This document shows, piece by piece, positions 23,773-37,277 of a DNA stretch of 64,000 nt; the first letter of the stretch is position 1; each line of letters starts with the position of its first letter. The position numbers and the translations under genes were made by a program. The DNA is taken from NCBI GenBank assembly GCA_036346395.1, contig CM070594.1:16029385-16093384 (forward strand), written 5' to 3'. Under the pieces are notes generated by a model. It ran no database searches and was not told the origin of the DNA. It saw only the letters and a program-made list of their open reading frames with translations. This DNA comes from Hsuehochloa calcarea (lineage: Eukaryota; Streptophyta; Magnoliopsida; Poales; Poaceae).

Positions 23773-25544
23773 GCTGCTTTTGGGCTTATATGTATGTATC
23801 TCACAATATTAAATCTTGATTTTAATTAAACTTGGCTAAACATAGAGAATCTTGGTCACTGAGTCTGAAATACATTTTAACTATTCTTCATATATATTAT
23901 CGATCGTATAACTTGGAGTAAGCTTATGAAATATGTTCACTCTTCACTGTACTATGAATTACATCCAAAAAAGAAATTGCAGAAGTGATTAAAATAGAGT
24001 AAACAATAGCACTGCATTCATCTTTAAAAACAAAGTGATATACCTCCAGTGTATTACTATTAATAATCCTGCCTTGTAACTGCTATTCTTTGTTAAAAGA
24101 TTTCTGATTTAGGCCTCGGTCAAATATTACAGGCTATTTTATTTGTCTTCATTCATAAGGTCAGTTGCTTTTAGAGGCCGTCTGTGGCTGTGTAACCCTA
24201 GGCTATGATGATCCGAATATCCGATACATGGAATGATGCAATAGACTTGCCAAGACACCAAGATTGTCCACTTGGATTTTTTGCCATTCAAGATACTTGA
24301 ATTTTTGTGTCAATACCATGAAGATGATGTTCTGGGGGAAAGTTCATAAAACAACGCTTGCCTGAATATCTTGATGATTCTTGATATCTTCATAATGCCT
24401 TTCCTTGATAATTTTGTCTGTATCTTCAGAAACTGTGAATATCTTTGGGATGTGTCGCAGTTTCTTTTGCTGCATAATATCATGGGATAAATCATTATAT
24501 TATCTTATTGTTTGTATTTACTTCTGATTCTTCTATGCAAATAGTTGGTGTTAACTTAATTAACACTTGAGTAGTGCTCATTGTACTGAGTTCACCTCAA
24601 CTGATGTCTATATATATCTTCAGTGCCAGGTTCACCAATGTGGCGTGCAAGAAATGTATTGGTTGGCTCTGCTCTTGGTGCTGGAATCTGCTTTCCCTTG
24701 GTATTATCTATTTCAAATTGCTCATGACTTCATTCATCAGTGCACTTTCTCTGCACTCTGCTCTAAAAAATTGTGGAGGTCTTTATAGCTCACTTGCATG
24801 TACGCATCGCTTGCTTTTGTGGGCCTGATGACGTGATATAATACATGTTTAATATGTTCTATGATAGTAATAAAATGTATTGAATCCTGCAAACTAAATG
24901 CACACTTCAGCATCTTTGCCAACTTCCTTGCTTCCATACATATAATTGTAACCTTCCTGAACTTAATTGCATTTTGATATGTAAGTTTAAAGCTTGTCTC
25001 GTGATGGGTGGCTTTGATTTCTATTTTCAGTTCTTCAGCTTAGCCTACTAATGTGGAAGTTGGATACTACCTTCTCACCTTGTACTTATTTGTGCCCATC
25101 TCCCAATGTCCTTGTTCATCTAGTACAAAACAACATTCTCTATTGTAAAACGCAACAATGATAGATTGTTGTTAAAAATTGGAGGCAGTGCTATTATATT
25201 AAGTGCATACCTAGGAGCCATTTACAGAAAAGCTATCTTGCCATAAGCATGCTATGACATTAGCACACTATGCCATCAGTTGCCAAGTCAGCAACTTCAT
25301 CTCATGTTTACCTCACTGATTATACGCTGTGTCAACTCAGCTATGTCTGCTAATAACTTGTGATTATTTGCTCAATAAGCTGACCTTGGGAATTCTTCTA
25401 CAGGTTGGATACAGTTGAAGCTAGCAGAAAGGCAAATCTTGAGATTGCAAACTCGAAATCATCGTCAGATTTGGCAGAGGAACAAGGGAATCAAAGCCGT
25501 GTGGTGCTGCTATAGAACGACTTGAGCGCAGCCTGAAGAAGTAA
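23546..25544 (+). CDS. Tim17/Tim22/Tim23-family protein, copy B (partial, disrupted)
   Basis: Exon 23546-23791 encodes, with frame slips, a charged segment and then VAKGSLVGGIRLG, MFTATFFGIQNLLIENR and an Ala/Gly-rich TAAAFGL block. Exon 24624-24700 encodes PGSPMWRARNVLVGSALGAG, and exon 25404-25544 encodes GWIQLKLAE plus a charged tail with stop at 25542-25544. The alternation of Gly-rich transmembrane segments fits the Tim17/22/23 (PRAT) superfamily of mitochondrial or plastid membrane proteins; a complex I assembly-factor type homologue is possible. Frames break at short repeats (for example GGATG, ACACGAT, GCTGAGC, each looking one unit short). The N-terminal exons are missing because sequence left of 23546 belongs to the copy A end, so no start codon is available. 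Confidence 0.55.
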
Positions 25545-26117
25545 CATTGTACCTTCAAGGACCTTTGATTCCTTAAAATGTAGCAGGAAGCTGAGCTTCA
25601 TTGTGTCAATACTAACGGTTGGTACTTAACTTTTGTTCCTTCCGAAGCGTGCTTTGAAGTAGCAATGGCAAGGCCCACTATGCCTCATTTGTGATTCAAT
25701 TTTGATATAAACTACTTATTGATCTGGATCTTTGTGCATCAGTTTCACGTGCCCATTTGTGTGTAATTCGTGCCATTACGGCTTGTGCTGACATCTATTT
25801 TGCACCATGTGTAACTGTACATTCATAATATCTCGTCAATCTTGTGATCGCTTTGATGGACGCAGCAGATTTTGACGCTTGTTATTTCTGAGAAATTCCG
25901 ATTCATACTTCCTAGGAATGCTTTTCTAAAAGCGCTTTCGGTCGCTACGCAGGCTTTTTATCGCAGTCGAACGATCGGGCTTTTCCGATTTGTTGTTTTA
26001 CTGTCGACTTTGTATTTGATGCAAATTTCAAATAGGAAATCAAATGCCCCGAGGACAAGAATAGTTTGTTTGATGTCGCTTAACGAATTAACAATATTAA
26101 ACAACTAATGGCAATTG

Positions 26118-26308
26118 ACAGTTATTATCGACGGCTAATAATTATTAAAAAAAATATTTTTTACAACCAATAATTATTAAAAAACAATCATTACAATGAA
26201 TAAATATTACAGTAAATAAGTATTATGATAAACAATTATTACATAAATAATTATTACAATAATTAATTATTAAAAACAATTATTACATTGAATAATTAAT
26301 ACAACAAA
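26118..26308. repeat. AT-rich short tandem repeat (copy B)
   Basis: Counterpart of 9660-9852 with several substitutions (AATAAATATT, AATAAGTATT variants) and a longer A/T run at its start. Confidence 0.8.
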
Positions 26309-26483
26309 TAGAGGGAAAAGGAGGAAAACATACCTGCATTTGATATGTTGCAGTACTACAAAAACAAACATTTCATTCTTCCGTTCATCTAGTGAAAAAC
26401 AAACATATAAACATGCACAAATTCCATTTCATTTTACCGCATATGACACACACAGAAATGGTCATGCATAAATTCTCTATTCA

Positions 26484-26623
26484 ATATCAGTTACAAAAAG
26501 ATAGAATTTTCGATTCATAATTCAAGTACAATCATAATTAGTTACAAAAAGAGAGAATTTTCCATTCATAATTCAATTACAATCATGATCAGTTACAAAA
26601 GAGAGAATTTTTCATTCATAACA
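26484..26623. repeat. ~60-bp tandem repeat (copy B)
   Basis: Identical counterpart of 10024-10163. Confidence 0.8.
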
Positions 26624-27026
26624 AGAACATGCTACTTGCATATCTTCGAGTGGATTTCAATCTTCGTTCGTTCCCAAACTTCGTCATGGGTGTCTGTTCT
26701 GGTGCTTCACCGCGAACAAGTAGCCTATTCTGGTGCTTCAGAATGTTTAATTTACCTTTAGTTCTTGATTTCTCTGTCATTCACCACTCAGCACATGAAC
26801 AATACAAGTTCCAGCCCTATCACAATACACAGTCCAAGATATGACAAAATACAACTAAAAGTAGCAAAAAGAAGTCCCAAAATGATTGCTATCCTTTAAG
26901 ACCAGAATATAAATAAAAATTATGGAACAATCAAAAGAGACACAAGCTAGATACAAAAAAAAAATTTCATTGCACTAAGCTTTATTACTTCGCCCCTGAA
27001 GATTCCATATTGAAAAGATCACTTAC

Positions 27027-27385
27027 ATAAAGGCAAGTGTAAATGTGTAATAACCTCTTGTTCAATTCCTGTATTATGCATCTTGGTTTTTGCACAATCA
27101 GTGTAGCGTCAAGGTTCCCTAGCTCATAGCCTGCTTCATGCATCAATTTCACCTGAAATCGCGTCACAATCAAAAGGGGTTACACACATAGAAGCTAAGT
27201 AAAATGGCATCAACCTAGCATCTGTTTCATCAGCTCATATCCTCTGGACTACCGCGGGGGGCATACCTGGTCTGACGCGGGAGGAGCCGCCGGCGCCGGT
27301 GGAGGGAGTCAGGGAGGAGCGAGAGACGGGGAGGGAAACGACGCCAGCGGGGCGGGGGAGGGAAACGAGCGGTCCTAACTTAAAT
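27027..27385 (-). pseudogene. Captured IspF exon in a putative chimeric transcript (copy B)
   Basis: Same structure as 10567-10925: TTTCAG acceptor, exon 27027-27152 with the IspF-conserved KLMHEAGYELGNLDATL block at its 5' part, GTAAGT donor, and an upstream GC-rich exon-like block ending at a CAG/GTATGC donor near 27267. The sequence just upstream of the GC-rich block differs from copy A by several one- to three-base losses (27405-27475). Confidence 0.65.
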
Positions 27386-28172
27386 AGCTGGTATGAGGCA
27401 AATAATTTTGGAAAATTTGAGGATTTTCGGACACTGGGTGGAAAACACCTTAGCATTGACTTTCGGCCCATGTATATCGACAAATTTTCACCATCAAAAG
27501 ACAAGAAAAAGCCACCGCTTGTTTCGCTTCCCGCTTTTTCACCCAAAAGCCAAAGGTAAGTTATGCCAAACAGAGCTAAACATATCTTCTCGAGTAATTA
27601 AGCGATTTAGCCTGCACACCGTATGCCGTAAGAACAGAGAGGATCGAACGTCCTTTTTATACATATCAATTGCAGGTTTAAAGTAAAAGAACCTGCCGAT
27701 AAATTCAGATATAACACAAGGATCTGCAGTTTGAAATGAGTCGTATTTTATCATGGACTGGTGGCACAGCATTTCTAGCATTTTAATGTTCAGAACGAAA
27801 ACTAGGTCGCAGCTGTCGGAGACCAATCAGAAAAGTCATCACGTAAAGCATAATTTCACTACGGAATATGTGATAAAAGATCATCCAATTATCATCTTGG
27901 AGGTCATTCCACAATCCACATATCCTGCTAGAAGTTAGCTGGCACTGAAACACGCAAAAGAAACTATGTAGTCGATATCAAAGCACCAAAATCCGAAGTT
28001 CCAAACTTCAACCATTACAACAGCAGTTTGTTCTCCAACAACATGATTCAAAGATCAACGCCCAAAAAAATGCAAAATATCATAGTTAACCAAGATGAGT
28101 TGTAAACTTGCAATTGCTAGGCTTCAGAAACCATCCTAGGTTCCTTTTTTTTGAAAGCACCATCCTAGGTCC

Positions 28173-30837
28173 TTAGTTCGATGTAGACTTTGTCGGCCAT
28201 CTGGTAAAAAGGACAACTGGTTTGGACGACCGGACAAATGGAACATCGCACCTGTAATACCTTTCCTTCGAGCTGTATAATTTCTCCTGCTTGAGATTCC
28301 GCATGTTCGGGTCTCCAAGAGCTGAAGTTTCCCATCGGGTGCAAGGTTTAAGATTGTCAAGGAAGTCCTCATCTTCTTCCAGCTGCAAAAGTGACAGACA
28401 GTTGGATTTAAAATACACGTAGATGCTACTTAATCATAGAATAAGAGTATAAGACAACATGGACGCACTGATGGAAGAGAGAACTCATCCAAGGAAACGT
28501 CCTCCCATACGTAAATGCAGTAAAAAGAAAAAATCAAATCTCTTATAGACCATGGTCCAACAACTAATAAAGTATGAAGGATCACCCACTTCAAAAGCTT
28601 AAGCTCCTCTGATGCCATGTTGGGTTTCATGCTAGTTCATCGAAAAGTTCAAGCTGTTGGGCAATCCACTCATACTTCAATAGACAGAATAATCAACTGT
28701 GCTACAGATATATCTAGCTTATCTAAGTGAAAAATCATTCATACAAAAAAAATTGTAACTATCGTAGCAGATAGGTAGTATAAGAATTGAGGCTCTGTGC
28801 CTATGTGGTTGCATGCCCGTTTGCTACCAACGTGAACTTCAGTTCTAGTCTTACCTTTTCTTATTAATTAGGTAGTCAAAGTCTACCAAAGAGAGAGACA
28901 CAAGGTCTTCGATATCTGGCAGCCATGTTAGCTTCAACTTTGTCATCTTCACTGATCCCTCAAGATGGAGTTCACCAACTAGTTGAGTAATTGTTCCATT
29001 CTCTGTCTTGATTTCTTTAATGATAGCATTTCCCCAGTCCATCAAAGTGACTTCCTGACCCATGCTAATGACTGATGCATCAGCATACTCTAGCCAAATT
29101 CTGTTTGTGAAGGTTGTAGCCTTCTTTCCAGCGCCCTCATATTTCTTGTGCCTTGGTAAGATTCTGACGAATGGTTCCTCTGGACCATTAGTAAGAGTCA
29201 AGAGCACATGCTGGTCTTTCAGCACAGCAGTATGCCTTCCACACACTGGATCAATTGTCCTTTTGTTGATTGTCCAGAGTTTATCCCACTCCATAAGATT
29301 CAGATTTTTTGAAGCACCCTTGAGAAATAGAAAAGGCAAAAAAAGAGTTAATAACACAGCATCCATATAGTTATAAGATCAGAAACAGTAACCATTAGAA
29401 GATTACCTGCTCAAGTATAAATTGTATCAATGCTTCAATCTTCAAGCCACGACGACTATGCCTTGTACAGTGGGGAAGCGTGGATCAGTCCAGTCCTCCA
29501 CCTTCTTGTTTTGTACGAACCAGAGAAGCTTACGCTAAGAAGGGTGTAAACCATATTCAGCCTGCTGAACTCATAGATTTCACCCTCCGCAGGCCCATGT
29601 CCTGAAGGATACGATGGTACTGTGCATCCGATCGTGGTATTCACTTGAACGAAGAGCATGAGTCACTCCTTCCAATGCATCGACAAATGGGCAAGCAAAG
29701 TCATATGTTGGATAGACCTTGTATTTTGAGCCAACGCGTGATGGGGATCAGTGTTGCATCGTAGTAAACAGGATCTCAAGTGATTTGTTAGGGTCCTGCA
29801 TGTCAAGTTTACCCTGCACAGCACTCCATACCCCTTCGGTACCATTAATCATCTCTTTCCACAATGACAAGTTCTCCTCAACAGTATTGTTTCTACATTT
29901 AGATTCCACACCGCCCATCCTCACTCCTCATTTGCTCCTTTGGTGTATCATCAACATATGCCTTTCCCTGTTTAATCAAACTTTCAGCCATTTCCATTAG
30001 CTTTGGAAAATAATCCGATGTGTATGTAATGGCATCATATTTGATTCCCAGTGTCTCAATGTCTTTCAGGACGCTTTCAACAAATTCATTGCTTTCTTTT
30101 CAAGGATTTGTGTCATCAAATCGAACTATTAGATGCCCTTTATATCTCTCTGCAAAGTACTTGTTCAATAGTCCCGCCTTTGCATGACCAATGTGGAGAT
30201 ATCCGCTAGGCTCTGGGGCAAACGAACGCAAACCTCCCCAACTTTTGCGCCTGGGAGATCTACTTCAGGACTTGAGGTGTTCTCCTTGAATCAGGCACCT
30301 TATCCTTCAGGCTTGGCGCCGAGATTTTCCAATTCCTCTCTTTCCAACATAAGCAGCTACAACTTCATCTAGTGTGTCTGCATAGTCTACAGCTATGCTG
30401 TTGAACCAACGAACAAGGTTTTGATATTTCTTGACCTCCTTAGACTTTCCCATCGCTGACCAGTCCCTGAAGAAAGAGGTGTAACTTCCAAGGTAAGCGA
30501 TATATATACCCTGTTCAATATACTTACTTAAATATATTATACTTCTTTATCATTTCCAAGATACTTAAATACTAATTATAAGATACTCCAATGCGACTTG
30601 ATTGAAAAAATTTCATTGAGTTCTTTATTTTTTGCTATATACCTTTTTTCATATAAAAGAAGTATGTACACAAATTTAGCTATAAAAGGTGGACTTTAAT
30701 GATTTTTTTTCATAGAACTCACTTTGGAGTATCTTATAATCATTATTGAGTATACTCAAATAGATAAAGAGGTATCATCATACGATTTAAGTAGTATATG
30801 AGAAGGGAGTACGACTCTGTGAGTACTATATCATTTT

Positions 30838-30874
<37 letters not shown>

Positions 30875-31792
30875 AGAACAATAAATTACAGATTGATGAA
30901 AGAAGCCACGGTTACCTGCAAGATTTGACCACACTACAATGTCAGCAATTGACAGACCATAACCAACCAAAAAGTTCAGATGCCAAGTATCCATCTAGAA
31001 ATGAGCTAGCAGCTTCAAATTCTGATCCTGAAAGAATGACTGGGGCATACTGAGCCATTGATCAACCTACAGATGTATGATAATAGAAACTTAGAATAAC
31101 GAGACAAACATTAAAGTCATTGACTAACACCATCTATAGCAAATAACCAAAACATACATGTGCTGCCTGAATAGCATCCTGGCCATAGAAGTTGGAAACA
31201 GATGCAACGCTGGCAATGTAGCTAAGAATTGTGTTGATACCATGGATAAAATCCCTGTAAGAATCATGACAACTTTTGCTGAGAAACTATAAATTCCTAA
31301 ACAGAAATACTGATAAGGATAATGACTAGTGGAAAAGCACTATAATTGTTTCACCAAAAAAATTGCTTTGATGAACATCATGTTCCAACAGTCGATATTT
31401 TCATCATTTTTTTTTCTTCAGAACCACAAATATAAGAGTGAGGAGATGCAAAAATAAGAATGCCCAATGTTGCTTTGTCAAACCCCAGGATGAAATCAAG
31501 GCAATCTTATGCATTGAACTTGGCATCTCCTACAATTACAACAGCTATTCAAACCTAAAGCATGATAATGGAGCAGGTATTCATATTAAACCTAAAAAGA
31601 AATGAAAGTAGTACTTCATCAGAGAGAGGAGCTACACACTGAACGGTAATCACTTACCCAGAACCAAGATTTAGTGTGGGCACTGAGCCTGAGGCAAGGT
31701 TCGGATCAATGGTCAGGGAAACACCTGCAATCTTAGCAGCAGAGATGATGTGAAGTGGCGGGCTGTCCTGGGGAATGCTAGTTTTGCTCCAT
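28173..31792 (-). CDS. Glutamyl-tRNA synthetase, cytosolic type, copy B (disrupted)
   Basis: Same exon layout as copy A: 31658-31792, 31158-31254, 30916-31066, 29407-30466, 28855-29318 and 28173-28382 (stop TAA at 28173-28175). The exon for the anticodon-binding domain is fully open here (MDWGNAIIKEIKTENG, with no stop where copy A has TGA). The first coding exon has lost one base from each of two short runs just after the ATG at 31790-31792, so translation from that ATG hits an early stop; downstream of these losses the frame encoding SIPQDSPPLHIISAAKIAG is open again. Lesions shared with copy A include the lost LSKR (KMSKS-type) motif near 29533 and the altered C-terminal exon. The HIGH motif is intact near 30180-30195. 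Confidence 0.92.
30498..30838. mobile_element. MITE-like element beside (TA)n in GluRS intron (copy B)
   Basis: Counterpart of 14040-14380, with the same internal inverted repeat; sits in the same GluRS intron, so its insertion predates the duplication. Confidence 0.6.
30839..30871. repeat. (TA)n microsatellite (copy B)
   Basis: TA run of about 32 bp, same length class as in copy A. Confidence 0.95.
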
Positions 31793-32657
31793 TCAGCCCC
31801 TTGCAAGCCAAAGAACAGGAACCTGCCACAATGGCAGGAAATTTCTATAAGCTGCGGATCAAGTGAATAAATCAGACACACTTAATTTTCTTTTCTTTTA
31901 CTAGCAGCAAGGAAGCGTTAGCCCCATGAAAAATTCTAGCAAGAATGCATAATTCAGCCTTGCTATTTCAAACACCGAGTGAAACAAACTAGGTTATTTT
32001 CGACAAACTGCGCATTCGAGCAAAAGGCAGACAGCTGATTGAAAATACCTGCTTCAAACTGCGCCACAACTCTAAAAAGATTATGGCACGAGGCACGGCT
32101 GTCATAATAATCCTCTAACAAGATTGAAGCAATATAGTCACAATAGAGTCAAGCAAAGTGACAAATCTCCTTATCCTCGAAACAATCAGCGCAAACAAAT
32201 TCCGTCGTCTGAATTTCGACAGAAACCTCTATCACAGTTTGCTCTTCCTGATGCTGCAACTGCAAGGTACCAAACCAATGGACATCACGCATGGCGACAT
32301 GCCATCAGCCACACAACCTGAATCCCCGAACTCCGCAACCTCATGGCAACCCGGAAGGGATAGCGCAGACCACCGGCCGGTCAGATCGCATAAAGATCGA
32401 AACTTGGCCACCCAAATCACCCCGCGATCCGCAAGAAACGAAATGAAAAGAAAAAGAAAAAGGAGGAGGTGCCCAACGAAGCACCGCAAAGCGCCTTCGA
32501 ACCAAGAAGAACGGACTAGACAAGATTTCGACGGGGATAAGGAAAGGAAAAGAAAGTAGCACACAAACCACACAAACCAAGACACGGAATCCCTACAGCT
32601 CCCAAGCATTTTAACGGGGAGTGTCTGGGTTGAGGAAACCAGGAAGAAGCAACTCAC

Positions 32658-32773
32658 CGGAGATGCTAGCGGCGACGGCGAGCGCTGCGCCGCCGGCCCG
32701 GAGGAAGGTAGAGCTCGGGTTTAAGGAACGGCGGTAGCGAACAGAACAGAGCAGAGAACTTAGCTTAGACGAA
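32658..32773 (-). other. GluRS 5' untranslated exon (copy B)
   Basis: Counterpart of 16205-16320, GTGAGT donor conserved, with a substitution or two (for example GCGCTGCGCC for GCGCCGCGCC). Confidence 0.55.
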
Positions 32774-32797
32774 TCGAGGGGGAGACGGGCTTTGCTT

Positions 32798-32807
32798 GCT
32801 TATATCA
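32798..32807 (-). promoter_or_regulatory. GluRS core promoter TATA-like box (copy B)
   Basis: Minus-strand TGATATAAGC, identical to copy A, 25-35 bp before the inferred transcription start. Confidence 0.5.
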
Positions 32808-32919
32808 GTGCGGTCGCTGCCCACGGAAACACGAGTCCCTCCTCCGGTCTACTTCCGCGTGCCGGCCGCCCCCGGTTTCCGACTGGCTTATTCTGCAAGG
32901 GAATTGGGTTCCAAATCTA

Positions 32920-33209
32920 GGGACACTTTGGTTTGTTCGGTAGGGTAACCGAATCAACTTTTGGTAACGAAGATAAAATTGGTTATCGATTGATTTACTG
33001 TTAATATTTAGTAATACTAACAAAAATTTATTATCACTAACAAAATCCAATATCACATACAATCAATCCGGAGAGCGAGAAAATCATTCACCAAAATTTT
33101 AAGAACGCCAAAATTTTGTTTGCCCGCAATCCAAACAACGCTTATTTTGTCAAATTTTGGCTGCACAAATTTTAGCTCAGTTTATTAGGATCATGAACCA
33201 AACAACCCC
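32920..33209. mobile_element. Tourist/PIF-like MITE upstream of GluRS (copy B)
   Basis: Counterpart of 16467-16756 with one or two substitutions. Same position relative to the GluRS promoter. Confidence 0.65.
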
Positions 33210-36200
33210 TAATCCTCTGTTCAGCTCCAAGCCTAAATTGTCTTGGCCACCAGGGTGACTGTCAAAAGTAGGTACTTTGACGGCTATATAAACTAGATGG
33301 TCAGGCACGCTACGCTGCACCTGTCCGTTCAATACATGATGTGCGGTAATTGTCCGTATGTTGTATGATGCAACACAATGTAATTTGATCAACCCATATA
33401 ATCCTACGATGCATGCCGCCAAAGCTAATACTAACACCAAAGGAAATGTGATAAGCATGAAGTTTTTTTTGTATGCATTAGTAAATAGCAGTACATGAGC
33501 ATACCTGTTCTGAAGTGCAGTAATGTTTGGTATAGTACCGTTAGAATACCATAGGCAAATTGTGCTTCACTGAATCGACAAATTTCCTAATAATGAAAGA
33601 ACAAAACGGTATGAATAAAAATGTTAGAAGTACAATTACACCTAGGTGGCAGGAAAGGGAGGACTGTAATTTATACGTAAACCGCCATAACTCACCGTCA
33701 TATAGGCCAACCGTGAGGCAAACGAAAAGGAACAACACGTAAAAATGTTTTCATCTTGAATTCAATTAGACCTTTCAAGAAGAAAACATCACAGTAAAGG
33801 CATACAGACAACAGAGAGTACCAACAAATACGTGCTCTTCAAATTTCGGATTCAATTGCTTGATTGGTTTAGGCTTATGCTTTCGCATTTGAATGGCTCT
33901 CTTGAAGCATGTTGATCGCTTCTTTTTAATCTAAGTCAGTGAGTTCATAAAAAATGTCTTGTAAGCCGTAACAGGACAAGTAAGTCAGATTTATCGAGAA
34001 TTTGTTGGAGCAAAGAGGATATTGAAGGAAAATTTCTGGGAAAGAGATTACTTCTTCATGTATACTGATAATAGTCAATTGACACAGCGCGCACATATGC
34101 ATTTGTAACATTGTCATGTGAATTGGTTGATGAGAACAGCCAAATCCAAACTTCGACAAACTAGTACAAACATGAACACATAATAGTATGATGTATAAAT
34201 CGTTTGTGGACAACTAATTCACTACTACCAGATTTCAGGAATTAAATCTGTCACTAACAAATGTAATTTTTAAATGGGTGCAACCAAACTATTTAAACTT
34301 TGATCACTAATATATGAAAATATATATATTTATATTGGCCACATAAAAATATCATTAGTGGATTTGTTACTATAAGTATTTGCTGTCAAATGAAAAGTAA
34401 CAGTCCAACATGTACAATAGAGGCTGTGTCAATGTCCAAACAAGCGCCTATTTTGTCATAAGGTGTTTATCAGATATGAACCCATAAATTTAAATAACAA
34501 GATAAGTGAAAAATACAGACAACAGTGTAGTATAAATATCTTGACTAATGAAGTTAGATTCTAAGTTTATCTTTCAACCGGATACATAACCTGCTTGTCG
34601 TGGTGCCTCAGAAAACCTACGTTAAGCAGTAAGTGCATTCAGAAAGGAAAGGAACCATGGCAACCTAGATCAGAAAAATATGTTGAAGGGTGCAGCAGCC
34701 AACAACAAAAGAACTCAGATTTGCCAATCCAGTTGGACTAAGAGTGCAGGAAGAATCAACATACCAGCCACAGTTACGAAGGAATTTTAGTGATAGGATT
34801 ACTGGTGTAGCAAAACCTCTAATGACCCATGACCATATTGCCTAAACAGTTGCTGATAGGCCTAAGGTCCATGCCAGAATCCAGGATCTGAGTGGCTACA
34901 ATTCGACAGCCAAGAGAACCATGGCAATTGCTAAGTTCATCATTTTGTCAATATGAAATTCAGACCTCAGAAGAGGCTAGACACATTGAGTAAATCGCAT
35001 CTCTAGTTTGGAAAGCTTTATTGCATCCTTCACCTAAAACAACCAGAAAATGGTCAAAAGAACCCAATCCAGAGAAAAATCAGCTTTATCATGGAAAAGG
35101 CAGACATGTTATGAACAAATAGAAATCACTTCTCTAGGAAAAATTAATGCACATCCAGTTGTAAGAGCCACTGCTCACATTTACTAATGCATTCATCCAA
35201 ATTTATATATGTCGAAGCAAGAAAGACTAGACAAGAGAAAGGGGACCTCAGATCTGAGAGTGACTGTGGATCCTCTAAAGGGACCATGCCAAGAGAAGTG
35301 TATGTATTAATTGTCTCAAAATGGGTCTGATTTATTACATTGGGGGCTATTTAGATCAAGTGGACATGTGATTACCGATCTATCCTTAAAAAGGTAATCG
35401 CACTCATAGGGGTTGTAGGAGTTTTTCCTCTCTATGCTGCATTTTTGTCTCACTGGACCTCTCTAGCATTGGTCCACCTAGCCGGCACCCAGAGCACCTG
35501 CCTTCCATCCCTTGTCGCAAGACAGGCCTCCGGGCATCCTTCTAGAACCCCACGGCGACTTCAAGAGACTCAGACTCCAAGCTCATGGTGATCTCAGAAC
35601 CTCTGGAACCTTCACACCACCTCCCGAGCCGCCAAAGCGGAGGCAACTCCGGGAGACTCAGAATCTCCAGTTAGAAGGCTTCAAAGAACCCTCCTGAGTT
35701 CGACCACCTTCTGAACCTCCCAAAGGCACACACACGGTACCTTCGAGGACGACGACTTCTGCTGCTCTAACGCCCACTGGGTGTTCTTGGCCGGTCCTCC
35801 GGATGCTCTCAGAAGTCACTGGTTGTTACTTGGGGCCACCCTACGATAATATGAAAGGATTTTTCTATGTAGGTATCCATTCGACCATGAAAACTAAATG
35901 TGAGTAGGACTTGGAAAAGCAGAAAAGAAGAGAAGTCACATCACATAATGTCTAAAATATCATGAGTACAGAACATTCCTGCTTTACATGCTCTTTATCC
36001 ATAACAATGGAGCAAAAGTTGTAGCATTCTCATTTTGTTCATCACACTGTAATAACTGAGTAAAGAATGGATTTAACCAGGAAATTAAAGAAACATGCAA
36101 ACAAACTTTCATTAAGCTACCCAGCCCAGGGACCATTGTGAAGGTTGTGAAGCAAACATGCAAATGAAATTTGAAGCTAACCAGAAATTTACAGAGGTTG

Positions 36201-36312
36201 AATAAACATAATGATGCTAACCCAGGACCGTAAAATTCAAGCTAACTAGGAAATTTAAGAAACATCCCAAGGAAATTTGTAGCTTTTCCTAAGTTAGTTA
36301 TAAAGGTTGAAC
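33210..36312. other. Non-coding interval of the duplicated unit (copy B)
   Basis: Counterpart of 16757-19860. Nothing coding recognised. Confidence 0.5.
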
Positions 36313-37277
36313 CACCAAATATGTTCCATCGTGATGATAGTTGTTATGAATAGCCCGTAAAACACACTTGATGGATCGAGCGCCGCTTATACGCCACGAG
36401 GTGCAAAACGAATATAGCACACCCCCCAAAGAGACTAAGACTAGAATAATCAAGTCTTGCTTATACACTCAACCGGTCCCTCCTCAAGAGCGTAAGAAGG
36501 CTAAATATTGATCGTAAAAGTGGCACTAGAAAAATCTTCGTGTGTGGTGAAATAAAGGTAGCAACCATAAGAGCATGAGTTTCAAGAAGATGACGCTTTC
36601 GCTTAGTCACACTGCTCGCATGAGCACTAGGCAAAAACTCGAGAGAGTGCCATGCTCCAAGAAGAAAACTATGAAGAACTCCCGACAATGCCCGCCAGAA
36701 GAAAACTATGAAGAACTCCCACAAGTATTCCCAAACAGAATCAACACGACAAACACTAATATGAGAGTCAAATCGGATACATATCATTGTGGCAAAATTT
36801 TGTACTGATAGAACTCACTACGAGATGACATAAAGTATATCCATGTGTCGAGAAAAGTCATTAATAAAATTAAATAATATCGATGGCCTCCTTTCAAAAT
36901 AAAAGAAGCGGACCTCATACATCGTAATGAACAAGATCAAAAGAACGCTGTGACACCGATTTCATCAAGGATAGAGGAGTTGAAGTTGTTTACCAAGCTT
37001 ACAACCCTAATAATTTACGTAATCATCACCAAACATGCACTTAAAAGACCACAACGAGCTAAAGAAGATAGACGCGACCGCAAAGATGTCCCAAACGATG
37101 ATACCATTGAGCAAAGACGCAAAGGAGGATGTAGTAGAAGCGGTGGTGGTGGAGGCGACAAGACCATAAGGGCGTGAAGAAAGATGAAACCAGCCAAGCT
37201 CCTAGAGACGCCTGTGAGTCAAGGCGCAAGGCCAGATGATGCGGGTGCCCGATCTTCGACGAGAACCTCTGATAACT
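36312..37277 (-). pseudogene. Ty1/copia pol remnant (copy B)
   Basis: Counterpart of 19860-20825: decayed integrase-like blocks (KRKRHLLETHALMVATF) and a primer-binding-like motif at the LTR edge. Confidence 0.55.
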
